A stretch of DNA of 34,411 nucleotides from Algivirga pacifica. GTDB lineage: Bacteria > Bacteroidota > Bacteroidia > Cytophagales > Flammeovirgaceae. Below are positions 1 to 7,438 of this stretch, piece by piece. Below the pieces are notes generated by a model. That model saw only the letters and a list, made by a program, of their open reading frames with translations. It ran no database searches and was not told the DNA's origin. The DNA lies in the NCBI RefSeq assembly GCF_039543525.1, contig NZ_BAABJX010000046.1, positions 1-34,411 of the forward strand, given 5' to 3'. A program made the translations under genes and the position numbers. Position 1 is the first letter of the stretch. The number at the start of each line of letters is the position of its first letter.

Positions 1-213
1 ATAAAGATAGCGCCTTAGAACGAATATCTTAAATCAAAATTTTCAATGAGCGAAAGCTCAGTTATTCAGAATGAAATTAAGAGTCTCAACTAAACGTCAT
101 GAGCGAGCGAAGCTCAACTAATCAGAGTGAATTAAGAGCCTCAACTAAACATTATGAACGAGCGAAGCTCAATTAAACAATATGAACAAATTCATTACCT
201 AACCCATATTACT
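1..213. repeat. Tandem GAGCGAAGCTC-bearing repeats upstream of the first gene
   Basis: Two adjacent units of about 55 bases (67-122 and 123-177) are read directly from the sequence. Each begins CAGARTGAA and carries CTCAACTAAAC followed by GAGCGAAGCTC. A partial third unit lies at about 44-66. The 49 bases at 142-190 are repeated exactly, as reverse complement, at 25824-25872. Related arms lie at 14551-14711 and 20430-20555. GAGC-GAA-GCTC can fold as a 4-bp hairpin. No clear TAnnTTTG promoter was found for the downstream gene, so its promoter is unplaced. Confidence 0.8.
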
Positions 214-1209
214 ATGAAACTCAAAAAAGTTCTTCGCAATAGCTTCTGGGCGCTTGATCTCCTGGCCTTGGGAGTAGGAAGCTTTTACTGGTGGGCCAAA
301 TCACCTACCCTCAGCAGTGACGATTATGCCCGTTTAGAGCAATATCCTTTCCCATCTCCTTCAGCGCACGGAGATACCTTTAAAATCATCTCCTATAATA
401 TTGGCTACTTGTCAGGTATGACGAATAATTTAAATGTTCGTCCATCTAAGAAAATGTATGATAGGCACTTGGAACGTGCCAAGAAATACTTTAAAGAGCA
501 AGATGCGGATATTATCGCTTTACAGGAGGTAGATTTTGATAGTAAGCGATCTTATCGGGTTAACCAGCATATGGAACTCATCAATCACCTGCAAATGGGA
601 CATGGAGCACTAGCCGTAAACTGGGATAAGCAATATGTCCCGTTCCCTTATTTCCCTCCTTCTGTCCATTTTGGGAAAATGCTCTCAGGGCAATCTATAT
701 TAAGTAAATACCCTATAACTTTTCAGGATCGGATTGTTTTGGAAGAGGTCAAGGACCGCCCCTTCTACTATCGACAGATGTATCTTAGTCGTTTAGCGCA
801 GGTTACAAAGCTGAAGCTACAGGAGAAAGAGGTTATTTTGATCAATGTACATACAGAAGCATTTATCAAAGAGACACGTTATAATCAGATCAGTTACTTA
901 CACAGTTTATTTAAACGATACGCCAGGGACTATCCTGTATTGATGGTGGGTGATTTTAATAGTGATCCCGCTTATGAGGAAGCTGCGATTGAACTGTTCC
1001 TATCCGATAAAACGATAGAAAGTGCCATTCCGAAAGAGTTTGCGGAAGACAAAGAGGTATTGACCTATCCTTCAGATGCACCTTATGAGTTATTGGATTT
1101 TATATTTTATAATAAAGATAAGATTGAACCTGTAGGATGGGAGGTATTGGAATCCTTCGGACAGGTGTCAGACCATTTGCCGATTTCATTTAGTTTTAGA
1201 TTGGTTTAA
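214..1209 (+). CDS. Membrane-anchored endonuclease/exonuclease/phosphatase (EEP) family protein
   Basis: A 331-residue protein with an N-terminal hydrophobic segment (about residues 10-28), followed by an EEP (DNase I-like) fold. Visible motifs are the Asn of SYNIGYL (N62), the metal-binding Glu of LQEVD (E105), INVHTE, the VGDFNSDP loop, and the C-terminal SDHLPISF that carries the catalytic His. All core residues are present, so it is probably an active Mg-dependent phosphodiesterase or nuclease. The substrate cannot be told from sequence, and the anchor suggests it acts outside the cytoplasm. I chose ATG 214 because the longer frame from 154 begins inside a dispersed repeat (142-190) and adds residues with no family likeness. 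A second EEP protein lies at 2663-3751 but is only distantly similar. It is followed by a large palindrome at 1342-1466. Confidence 0.85.
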   Translation: MKLKKVLRNSFWALDLLALGVGSFYWWAKSPTLSSDDYARLEQYPFPSPSAHGDTFKIISYNIGYLSGMTNNLNVRPSKKMYDRHLERAKKYFKEQDADIIALQEVDFDSKRSYRVNQHMELINHLQMGHGALAVNWDKQYVPFPYFPPSVHFGKMLSGQSILSKYPITFQDRIVLEEVKDRPFYYRQMYLSRLAQVTKLKLQEKEVILINVHTEAFIKETRYNQISYLHSLFKRYARDYPVLMVGDFNSDPAYEEAAIELFLSDKTIESAIPKEFAEDKEVLTYPSDAPYELLDFIFYNKDKIEPVGWEVLESFGQVSDHLPISFSFRLV

Positions 1210-1587
1210 AATGCCTATCAACGTATCACAGAATATATAAGCAACAATCCGTTACGTTGGGAAGATGAGTTATCCCATATTAACATTTAAGGGGTGGCTC
1301 ATATTTTTTTCTTTAAAAAGTGCCTTTATATATCTAAAAATGGCCTTGAAGAATTGCCGTTAAAATTTTTAATCGTAAAAGCGTTAAGAAAATTCCATTG
1401 TTTGAGCGCAGCGAGTTTGGAATTTTTAGCTTTTGCGATTAGAAATTAGGCAAATTCTTCAAAGCCTTGATTTTTTTGCTTCGTTTTTTCATCAAGGAAA
1501 AAATGAAGAAGCTCATAAAGGGCTTTTGAGATAGCTGTAAAGGGATGAATTCTCAGAAAGCTAAGCCATTTGTTAATATGGGGTGAT
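1210..1587. other. Convergent intergenic region holding palindromes, no gene seen
   Basis: A 378-base gap between a plus and a minus gene. It contains the 125-base palindrome listed separately and a smaller hairpin at about 1480-1509 (CTTC...GAAG with T-rich and A-rich arms). A 60-codon frame on the minus strand (1446-1628) runs through these repeats and overlaps the next gene, so I do not accept it as coding. Confidence 0.6.
1342..1466. terminator. 125-base imperfect palindrome, probable bidirectional terminator
   Basis: The left arm starts GGCCTTGAAGAATTGCC and the right arm ends GGCAAATTCTTCAAAGCC. Inner paired blocks include AATCGTAAAAGC with GCTTTTGCGATT and AAAATTCCA with TTTGGAATTTT. 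The apex is GAGCGCAGCGAG, and a T-run follows at about 1470-1476. It sits between the convergent genes ending at 1209 and 1588, so transcription termination from both sides is the simplest reading. Its length and structure exceed those of an ordinary terminator, so it may be a dispersed repeat. Confidence 0.65.
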
Positions 1588-2490
1588 TCATGTTTCCCCC
1601 TCACAATGATCCAAAAAATCATATTCATGCATAATACTCACCGTATTTCCCTTCTCTCTCATTTTCATGGCAGACTCCACTTTTCTGCCATAACATGAGA
1701 ATGCCCAATTGGAATTTCCTCCATCGGCAACAATCAGGTAATCTACTTGACCATTAAATTCACTGGAATAATACCCACCCATTTCTTCTACTAACTGTTG
1801 GAATTGTTCCTTTGTGAATTGATCTGATCTACCTGTAAGACAGAATGTTTTCCCTTCGAATTCCACAAATGGATCGTGGGTACAAATACTGAAGATATTG
1901 ATATCAAAAGTGTTGTGTTTTAGTTCATCAGAGATATTACTATTAGTGATTTTGACAAATTGTAATAGAAAGGCGGTTAGCATATCTCTTTCAGACTTTT
2001 CAATAATGCCATCCGATAAGATAGAGAGCAGTAAGCTCTTCATTTCATCGTAAGGGTAATAAGTCAGCAGTTCCTCATCGGTGTCTAACCATTTTTGCAA
2101 CCCTAAGATTTCCTGATCCGTAATCTTACCATCCGCCAAGATACCATGACAAAGCCCTTCCAATAGTTGAAGTTTTGCTGTGATGCGATCATAGTATTTG
2201 CTATTTCCTTGTACTTGATTGCACAGCCACTGTACATCCTGAATGATCTCTGGGCGATCATCCTTGGTCTTAACAAGCTCTTGTATATAGTCAAAAAACT
2301 CCTTGAATGGCTTACGCTTCGCTAATGTGTTATTCGATACACACCATTCTTGTAGCTCAACGAGTTCCTGGTCTTCAATAATACCATCAATAGCAATTCC
2401 CCCCAATAGCCCCTTTAGGGTATTAATTGCTTTATCTGCTTCGCTCTTAATGGTGTATTGATTGTAGTTATCGGTTTGATTTGGGTTCAT
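1588..2490 (-). CDS. TerB-like helical repeats fused to a C-terminal BRCT domain
   Basis: A 300-residue cytoplasmic protein. Three TerB/DjlA-like segments show the repeated (A/S)DG-x-I pattern: AIDGIIEDQELVELQ, LADGKITDQEILGLQ and LSDGIIEKSERDML, spaced through about residues 30-180. The last ~90 residues read as a BRCT domain of the DNA-ligase type: FEGKTFCLTGRSDQFTK, then a MGGYYSS turn, VDYLIVAD, and the late aromatic of HEYDFLDHC. BRCT domains bind phosphoproteins or DNA ends, and TerB-like domains occur in stress and phage-defence contexts, so a DNA-stress role is possible but unproven. ATG 2490 is the start, since the longer frame would begin with TTG at 2496. It is the last gene of a run of minus-strand accessory genes. 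Confidence 0.75.
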   Translation of the reverse strand: MNPNQTDNYNQYTIKSEADKAINTLKGLLGGIAIDGIIEDQELVELQEWCVSNNTLAKRKPFKEFFDYIQELVKTKDDRPEIIQDVQWLCNQVQGNSKYYDRITAKLQLLEGLCHGILADGKITDQEILGLQKWLDTDEELLTYYPYDEMKSLLLSILSDGIIEKSERDMLTAFLLQFVKITNSNISDELKHNTFDINIFSICTHDPFVEFEGKTFCLTGRSDQFTKEQFQQLVEEMGGYYSSEFNGQVDYLIVADGGNSNWAFSCYGRKVESAMKMREKGNTVSIMHEYDFLDHCEGET

Positions 2491-2662
2491 AATCAAGTGG
2501 TTTATAATATGTCGAAAAAATATATAAAGAGATGAGAGTTCAAACGGGTAAACGTTGTTTTTTCCTCATTTTAAAGCTAATCCTTTCTTGATTAAATTCA
2601 AATAGAATACTTCTTGATCATCGGATTAGTAGTGGACTTGATAGTTTCTCCCAAATGTTCTA

Positions 2663-3751
2663 TTACAATTTTTCATTAGGCTTAGGGACATCATCTACAT
2701 TTACCCCTTTTTTATTAGTGATTTCTTTTGTCCTATTATAGTCCTCAGCATCAGCTTCAATACCCTCTTGAGTTGCTCCTTTTGTTGGAGTGAAAGCAAG
2801 TGATGTGAAAAGAGGAAAGTGATCGGATCCAATAGATGGTAGTCGCTGAATAGACCGCAGGGTGAAATGATCACTATGAAATAAGTGGTCCAGTGGCCAT
2901 CTTAAAAATGGGTACTTTGCATGGAAAGTATTGAACATCCCTCTACCGATACGTGGATCAAGCAGGCCACTTATCTTACGAAAAAGGCGAGTGGTCGAAG
3001 ACCAGGCCACGTCATTGAGATCTCCAGTAACTAGAACCGGTTGATTACTCTTCTCGACACTACGTGCAATGACAATTAATTCAGCATCCCGTTCGGCAGA
3101 TTCGGTATTTTCTGTTGGGCTAGGTGGAGCTGGATGGAGAAAATGAGCACGAACCTTGTCACCAGTTTGTAATTCTATGGATGCATGTATGGAGGGAACA
3201 TCTTCCTCAACTAAGAATTTAATTTCTTGATCATGTAATGCTAATCTTGAATAGACGTGCATTCCATAAAGATTGTCAAGTGGATATTTCACCGTATAGG
3301 GCATATCTGCTTCCAAAACCCTGAGTTGATTTTCCCACCATTGATCTGACTCCAGCGTTACAAGAATATCTGGCTGGTGTTTATTAACCAGTTCAATCAA
3401 TGCTTCAGCGTTCCTGTTAGGTGTAAGCACATTAAATGTGATAATACTGAGATTCCGTTTTGGGTGATCTTCCTTGGAAAGTTTCACCTCTTGTCGCCAA
3501 AATATGGTATAAGGCAATATCCACCATAACTGCCAAATTAGACAGAGGACATTGGCAGCAATCAATATTAAAGTAAGGGGTAATTGCTCATCGAGAAAAA
3601 AAATGATTGCGACCAATAAGAATACGATCAAGATCACTATCTGCAATCTCGGAAAGTCCATACTTCTTACCACCCAATGCGTTTGTTTTGATAATGGTAA
3701 AACCGTTAAGATCACGGTCAGAACCGTACAAATTATCAATACAACTAACAT
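2663..3751 (-). CDS. EEP-family phosphodiesterase with three N-terminal membrane helices
   Basis: 362 residues. Hydrophobic helices lie at about 1-20, 35-55 and 57-80, then an EEP catalytic domain from about residue 98. Motifs are ITFNVLTPN (Asn), LVTLESD (metal Glu), HFLHPAPPSP (His), VLVTGDLNDVAWS (Asp/Asn), LDHLFHS, and a final GSDHFPL with the catalytic His. Known relatives of this architecture are annotated as endonuclease/exonuclease/phosphatase family proteins, with the catalytic domain probably periplasmic. The C-terminus (last ~40 residues) is hydrophilic and poorly conserved. The upstream gene ends 42 bases away, so co-transcription with the probable immunity gene is possible. The substrate is unknown. 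Confidence 0.85.
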   Translation of the reverse strand: MLVVLIICTVLTVILTVLPLSKQTHWVVRSMDFPRLQIVILIVFLLVAIIFFLDEQLPLTLILIAANVLCLIWQLWWILPYTIFWRQEVKLSKEDHPKRNLSIITFNVLTPNRNAEALIELVNKHQPDILVTLESDQWWENQLRVLEADMPYTVKYPLDNLYGMHVYSRLALHDQEIKFLVEEDVPSIHASIELQTGDKVRAHFLHPAPPSPTENTESAERDAELIVIARSVEKSNQPVLVTGDLNDVAWSSTTRLFRKISGLLDPRIGRGMFNTFHAKYPFLRWPLDHLFHSDHFTLRSIQRLPSIGSDHFPLFTSLAFTPTKGATQEGIEADAEDYNRTKEITNKKGVNVDDVPKPNEKL

Positions 3752-3793
3752 GTTAATTCACCTTTCATTTAAATGTTGGAAGTAAGCTTTTCA

Positions 3794-4294
3794 CTAAAGT
3801 TCATCTTTATACCAAGTTGAGTCATTTAGAAAACCGTATTTTTTTGAATTAACCTTCCAACCGTCCTTATCCTTTTTTAAGATAAACTGGTCTTTTCTAA
3901 TGATACCCTCTTCATATTGAGTTTCTACAACAGCTTTTAGGGCTGATTTCATGATAAATAAAAATTTGGTATCAGGGTTTAATAAATATTCATACTTAGT
4001 GGGTTTACCAAAAGAAGAACCACGTTCCATATTGGATGACATACTGAAAGCAGAGATTAATTCTCCATGTCTTTTTTTGTATTCATCCCATAACTCTTTT
4101 TCACCTGCTTGCAATTGATTTGGTTCTGCTGGATTTTGTAATTTCTGACTTCTTTCAAATATTTCTTGCTCTAACTCATGCAGTTTTATCAAATTTTCTA
4201 TCAAGAATTCAATTACTTCTTTTGAAAGATGAAGAAACTTCTCTGTTGTCTGACTTGAGTCAATATTTAAACCTCTGTCCATTTCCCGTTTCAT
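3794..4294 (-). CDS. Probable NTF2-fold immunity-like protein
   Basis: 166 residues, no signal peptide. The first ~75 residues are charged and helical. From about residue 95 it reads as a cone-shaped NTF2-like sheet: KYEYLLNPDT, then FIMKSALKAVVETQYEEG, KDQFILKKDKDGWKVNSKKY, and a terminal STWYKDEL. The pattern 'K-D-G-W-K-V-N-S-K-K-Y' is typical of NTF2-fold immunity proteins (Imm-NTF2 families) that neutralise polymorphic toxins. No toxin gene is present in the window, so this would be an orphan immunity gene. It lies 42 bases upstream of the three-helix EEP gene on the same strand. Family assignment is by eye and uncertain. Confidence 0.5.
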   Translation of the reverse strand: MKREMDRGLNIDSSQTTEKFLHLSKEVIEFLIENLIKLHELEQEIFERSQKLQNPAEPNQLQAGEKELWDEYKKRHGELISAFSMSSNMERGSSFGKPTKYEYLLNPDTKFLFIMKSALKAVVETQYEEGIIRKDQFILKKDKDGWKVNSKKYGFLNDSTWYKDEL

Positions 4295-4349
4295 AGTATC
4301 ATTTTATATAAAATTTCATCCTCTAAATGGAGACTAAAATGTTTTATTT

Positions 4350-4386
4350 ATGAGTTGAATGCAGCAAGTATAATATTCCAACTCAT
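4350..4386 (-). terminator. Hairpin just downstream of the small immunity-like gene
   Basis: ATGAGTTGAAT pairs with ATTCCAACTCAT (one bulge) around a 14-base AT-rich loop. It lies immediately 3' of the stop codon of the minus-strand gene ending at 4390. It has no long U-run, so termination is a modest inference. Confidence 0.45.
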
Positions 4387-4389
4387 ATA

Positions 4390-4650
4390 TTATTCAGTCA
4401 ATGTTTTCAGTTTCGTGGCAATTTCAAGATGATCTGCCAGTTTGGATGAAAGTCCCATATTGACATTTGCATGTTGATGAAGCAAATTGGCAATTTTCGA
4501 TTCATATGCATTTTCTTCTAAAAGTTTGATAATTGAAGGAACATAGCCACGATACTCATCGTCTGGTCCACCGTAATCATTCACACCAATTGGGTCCCAT
4601 TCGTCCCAAAGTATTTTATCAACTTTTGTATAGAGTTCCTTTTTATTCAT
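4390..4650 (-). CDS. DUF1871-like small immunity protein
   Basis: 86 residues, acidic. The central KILWDEWDPIGVND followed by GGPDDEYRGYVPSIIKLL is characteristic of the DUF1871/Imm-type family ('LWDEWDPIG' and 'DEY..Y...I..LL' signature). These proteins occur beside or without polymorphic toxins and are thought to act as immunity proteins. ATG 4650 is preferred over the upstream TTG 4665, because the conserved part begins at MNKKELYTKV. No cognate toxin is visible here. Together with the NTF2-like gene it forms a short pair of candidate immunity genes next to a toxin-antitoxin operon. Confidence 0.7.
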   Translation of the reverse strand: MNKKELYTKVDKILWDEWDPIGVNDYGGPDDEYRGYVPSIIKLLEENAYESKIANLLHQHANVNMGLSSKLADHLEIATKLKTLTE

Positions 4651-4671
4651 TCTAATGGTATACAATGCTAA

Positions 4672-4716
4672 GTATAGCTCCCGTAGCTGACTGAAAGGAA
4701 GCTATGGGAGCTATAC
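4672..4716 (-). terminator. Strong hairpin after the antitoxin gene
   Basis: GTATAGCTCCCGTAGCT (4672-4688) pairs with AGCTATGGGAGCTATAC (4700-4716), 17 pairs with one G-T, around an 11-base loop. It lies 3' of the toxin-antitoxin operon (antitoxin stop at 4732) and upstream of the immunity-like gene, so it may end or attenuate read-through. Confidence 0.6.
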
Positions 4717-4731
4717 AGTGTTAGGTATTTA

Positions 4732-5019
4732 TTATGAGGCGTTTGGCAAATGTAGATTTCCCCCAACAGCCCTAACTACTTTCAATATGGTATCAAATTG
4801 AGGTTTACTTCCCTCAGATAGTGCTTTGTACAAACTTGTTCTACTCAAACCCGTATCTTCTGCTATTTTAGACATACCAATCGCTTTTGCAATATGTCCT
4901 AATGCAGAGATAATTTCCTGGCTATCTCCTTCTTCTAATACCGTATTTAGGTATTCAGCCATCATCTCGTCATCATCGAGATAGTCGGCTATATCAAATT
5001 TTGTGATGGATTCTTTCAT
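4732..5019 (-). CDS. HigA-type antitoxin (addiction module antidote protein)
   Basis: 95 residues from ATG 5019. The N-terminus MKESITKFDIADYLDDDEMM followed by YLNTVLEEGD is the hallmark of the 'putative addiction module antidote' family found downstream of HI1419-like toxins. The C-terminal half is a Cro/CI-type helix-turn-helix (IGMSKIAEDTGLSRTSLYKALS) ending in the family motif 'P..T..K...A.G..L'. I rejected the longer frame from 5097 because it overlaps the toxin and adds no family sequence. The toxin stop codon is 4 bases upstream, so the two are translationally close. The HTH suggests it represses its own operon. Confidence 0.9.
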   Translation of the reverse strand: MKESITKFDIADYLDDDEMMAEYLNTVLEEGDSQEIISALGHIAKAIGMSKIAEDTGLSRTSLYKALSEGSKPQFDTILKVVRAVGGNLHLPNAS

Positions 5020-5023
5020 GTCT

Positions 5024-5323
5024 TTACAGGTTATATGATTTCCATATTTCTTTAGCCTTCTTGATATCCTTTGGTTGCGTTGACTTATCGCCACCATTCA
5101 ATAAGATAACAATTGTACCATTGTGCTCTTTAATATACACCCGATACCCTTTGGCATAATGGATACGTAATTCGCTGATTCCCTCTCCAACTGGTTCACA
5201 ATCTCCAAAATTCCCCGAATCCTCTATACGTTGAATCCGAAATAGGATCTTAGCCTTTGCTCTTTTGTCTTTCAGCTTTCTAAACCATTTGTCGAAAGTC
5301 TCTGACTTTTCAATCTTGTACAT
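5024..5323 (-). CDS. RelE/ParE-superfamily toxin (HigB-like, HI1419 family)
   Basis: 99 residues from ATG 5323. MYKIEKSETFDKWFRKLKD, KILFRIQRIEDSGNFGD, and VGEGISELRIHYAKGYRVYI are typical of the compact toxin family that pairs with the antitoxin downstream. The C-terminal VILLNGGDKSTQPKDIKKAKEIW carries the usual G-G-D-K-x-x-Q segment. Members are thought to be ribosome-dependent mRNA interferases. Toxin-first gene order fits HigBA-like modules. A near-consensus promoter ends only a few bases upstream of the ATG, so the transcript may have almost no leader. The other in-frame start upstream is a TTG (5329) inside that promoter. Confidence 0.9.
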   Translation of the reverse strand: MYKIEKSETFDKWFRKLKDKRAKAKILFRIQRIEDSGNFGDCEPVGEGISELRIHYAKGYRVYIKEHNGTIVILLNGGDKSTQPKDIKKAKEIWKSYNL

Positions 5324-5357
5324 AAACAAATGTATCCAAATGAAGACAAATAATCAA
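5319..5357 (-). promoter_or_regulatory. Promoter and candidate operator of the toxin-antitoxin operon
   Basis: On the minus strand, TTG (5357-5355), a 20-base spacer and TACATTTG (5334-5327) match the Bacteroidota TTG/TAnnTTTG promoter. The inverted repeat TACAT-N6-ATGTA (5319-5323 with 5330-5334) overlaps the -7 box and the start codon, a natural place for repression by the antitoxin (inference). Confidence 0.55.
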
Positions 5358-5495
5358 GAATCGCAACATGAAAGATCGTATAGATATTGTTCTAGCCAAT
5401 TTTAGCGTAATTTATAATTCTATCTCAATTTTTACTTTTCCACCTAACTCTTCTCTACAATATCAAATAAGGCTTTCAGTATATTTTATACGGTT

Positions 5496-6923
5496 TTATT
5501 TTGGCTCATAGGGATCACTTTGTCCGGTTGGAATAGGTGGATTTTCTTTCAATGATATGATATGCTCCTCTAATTGGGGCAGTGCTGCTTTAGGAACCCA
5601 GGTATGAGGGAAAAGTACATTATTACGTTCTTGTGGATCATCATATAAGTTATACACCCTAGGCATGGTATAAGTGTTTTTAATGCTGTTCCAGGCATCT
5701 TGTTCTTCAAAATGGAGTTTCCAGTTTTTCCACTTGACGCCAAAAATGTCATTACCCATATAAACGATAAACCCATCTCTTCCGGACTTATCTGTCTTGC
5801 CTAAAAAGAAATCGCTCATGTCAATTCCATCAATTATACGATCTTGTGGAATGTCGCTTTTTGTAATAGCTCCTATTGTCGGGAATAAATCCATGACATG
5901 GACAATTTCATCGCTTGAGTATCCTGCTTTAATTTTCCCTGGCCATTTCATTACAAAAGGTACGCGTAGTCCACCTTCAAAACCTGTAAACAGTGTTCCT
6001 CGCCATGGACCAGCCGAACCTTGCATGGATGTTTCAACAGTTAGGTTAGTACTATTGTACCCCACTGCCTCAGGTCCATTATCAGCCGTGAAAATAAAGA
6101 GGGTTTTATCAGTTACCCCTAGTTCATCTACCTTGTCTTGAAGTTCACCTAAATAGCTATCTATTTGCATCAACAGATCTGCCCAAGCACCATGTCCAGA
6201 TTTGTCTTTAAAATCTGGATGAGGCATCGTGGGAAAATGGGTGGCTGTGTAAGGAAGATAAAGAAAGAATGGCTTGTTTTCTTCTACACTTTTAGTCATG
6301 AATTCCTTGGCTTTATCCGTCAGGTCACGATCTATCAGAGGACGATAATCCAATGTGTAGGGCCTAACTTTTTTTGGTTCTTCACCTTTTACAGAGCTCA
6401 TGACATAAGTTTCAGGCACTCCACTTTGTGAAAAGCCTTCAAGTGATGAGTAGGTAGATTCGTCTGTAGAATTGGGAACCCCATACCATTCATCGAAACC
6501 CTGATCTGTAGGAAAGCGACCTTTGGTGCGACCTAGGTGCCATTTTCCGAACATGCCTGTAGCATAACCATTGTTAGATAGCATTTCTGCCATGGTTACT
6601 TCCCATTGAACTAATCCGTAAACCCCTTCGCCTAGAGGCACAGTACCATTTCCGCTGCGGATAGCATAGCGACCTGTCATTATTGCTGAACGTGAGGGCG
6701 TGCATTGCACTTCAACATTGAAGTTGGTAAGCCTCATTCCTTCATCGGCAAGCTTGTCCATCCGTGGAGTTGGCGCTCCCCTGGTTATTCCACCACCGTT
6801 GAAGCCTGGTTCACCCCAACCAAAGTTGTCCATGAAAACAATCACAATATTGGGCTTGTCCTGTGCTTGCGAGCTAAATATAGTCAGGGAAAAGATTGAA
6901 AAAAGGAGAATTCGTGTTCTCAT
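5496..6923 (-). CDS. Secreted arylsulfatase-type sulfatase
   Basis: 475 residues with a cleavable signal peptide (about 1-20, SSQA before Q21). It is a family S1 sulfatase. The formylglycine site is C74 in CTPSRSAIMTG, where the usual Leu before T-G is Met. Metal ligands include D32-N33 in MDNFGWGE and D281-N282 in FTADNGPE. Active-site residues include K127 and H129 of FGKWHLG and H229. It should hydrolyse sulfate esters of polysaccharides or other sulfated compounds outside the cytoplasm after maturation by a formylglycine-generating enzyme, which is not in this window. There is no SusC/SusD pair or other polysaccharide gene nearby, so it is a stand-alone sulfatase. The substrate class cannot be assigned. 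Confidence 0.93.
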   Translation of the reverse strand: MRTRILLFSIFSLTIFSSQAQDKPNIVIVFMDNFGWGEPGFNGGGITRGAPTPRMDKLADEGMRLTNFNVEVQCTPSRSAIMTGRYAIRSGNGTVPLGEGVYGLVQWEVTMAEMLSNNGYATGMFGKWHLGRTKGRFPTDQGFDEWYGVPNSTDESTYSSLEGFSQSGVPETYVMSSVKGEEPKKVRPYTLDYRPLIDRDLTDKAKEFMTKSVEENKPFFLYLPYTATHFPTMPHPDFKDKSGHGAWADLLMQIDSYLGELQDKVDELGVTDKTLFIFTADNGPEAVGYNSTNLTVETSMQGSAGPWRGTLFTGFEGGLRVPFVMKWPGKIKAGYSSDEIVHVMDLFPTIGAITKSDIPQDRIIDGIDMSDFFLGKTDKSGRDGFIVYMGNDIFGVKWKNWKLHFEEQDAWNSIKNTYTMPRVYNLYDDPQERNNVLFPHTWVPKAALPQLEEHIISLKENPPIPTGQSDPYEPK

Positions 6924-7355
6924 ATTATTGATCTTTTAAATGGTATACATCGCATGAAGTGATTAAAACAACTAAAGCCAAAAAACTAATTCTAGTAAGT
7001 CGTATCATAATTATTGCTTTCTAGATTAATAACTTGGATTAGTTCTTTATTAATGTAATCAATTCATACAGAATAGTTTTATGATTTCAGATCCCCGATC
7101 AGGGTATTTTCAATCTTTGTTAACAATTTGATAAAAGCCACTAATGGTTTTCATCCTTAAATAATAAGAAATAAAAGAACATTGCTTTTATTCTCCTTTC
7201 ATCAATCCCTTCTCCAACTTAATCACAACTCAAATTATTGCAAAATAATCTTTGGAAGACAACGCTAAAACCCTTATAAGTAATCCTATGATTCCTTTGA
7301 TATTGTACTTTATCAATAACCTTATCCATAAGGTAAAACACCCCACACAAAAAAA
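6924..7355. other. Long AT-rich intergenic region, no gene seen
   Basis: It lies upstream of the sulfatase and downstream of queA. I found no convincing TAnnTTTG box and no coding frame. The only local structure is a small CCC/GGG hairpin near 7090-7105 (GATCCCCGATCAGGG). Confidence 0.5.
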
Positions 7356-7414
7356 GGTATATTAAACGAATACTATACGTTTAATATACCCTTAGCAGGC
7401 AGGCTCACGCTGCC
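7349..7414 (-). terminator. Terminator of queA, with a second short hairpin
   Basis: On the minus strand GGTATATTAAACG and CGTTTAATATACC (7356-7390) form a 13-bp stem, followed by seven Ts (7355-7349), a classical intrinsic terminator. Just before it, GGCAG-GCTCACG-CTGCC (7398-7414) forms a GC-rich hairpin that resembles the short hairpins seen elsewhere in the window. Confidence 0.8.
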
Positions 7415-7438
7415 CGCATAAGTATTTCCCTTGAATGC

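Noticed and set aside
67..177. Two ~55-base tandem units that could suggest a CRISPR array
   Set aside because: The units are adjacent, with no spacers of unique sequence, only two copies, and no cas gene.
154..213. Longer N-terminus of the first EEP protein
   Set aside because: The first codons lie within a 49-base dispersed repeat. ATG 214 begins a normal signal-anchor sequence.
1446..1628. 60-codon minus-strand frame
   Set aside because: It runs through palindromic repeat DNA, overlaps the TerB-BRCT gene, and has no plausible start signal or family likeness.
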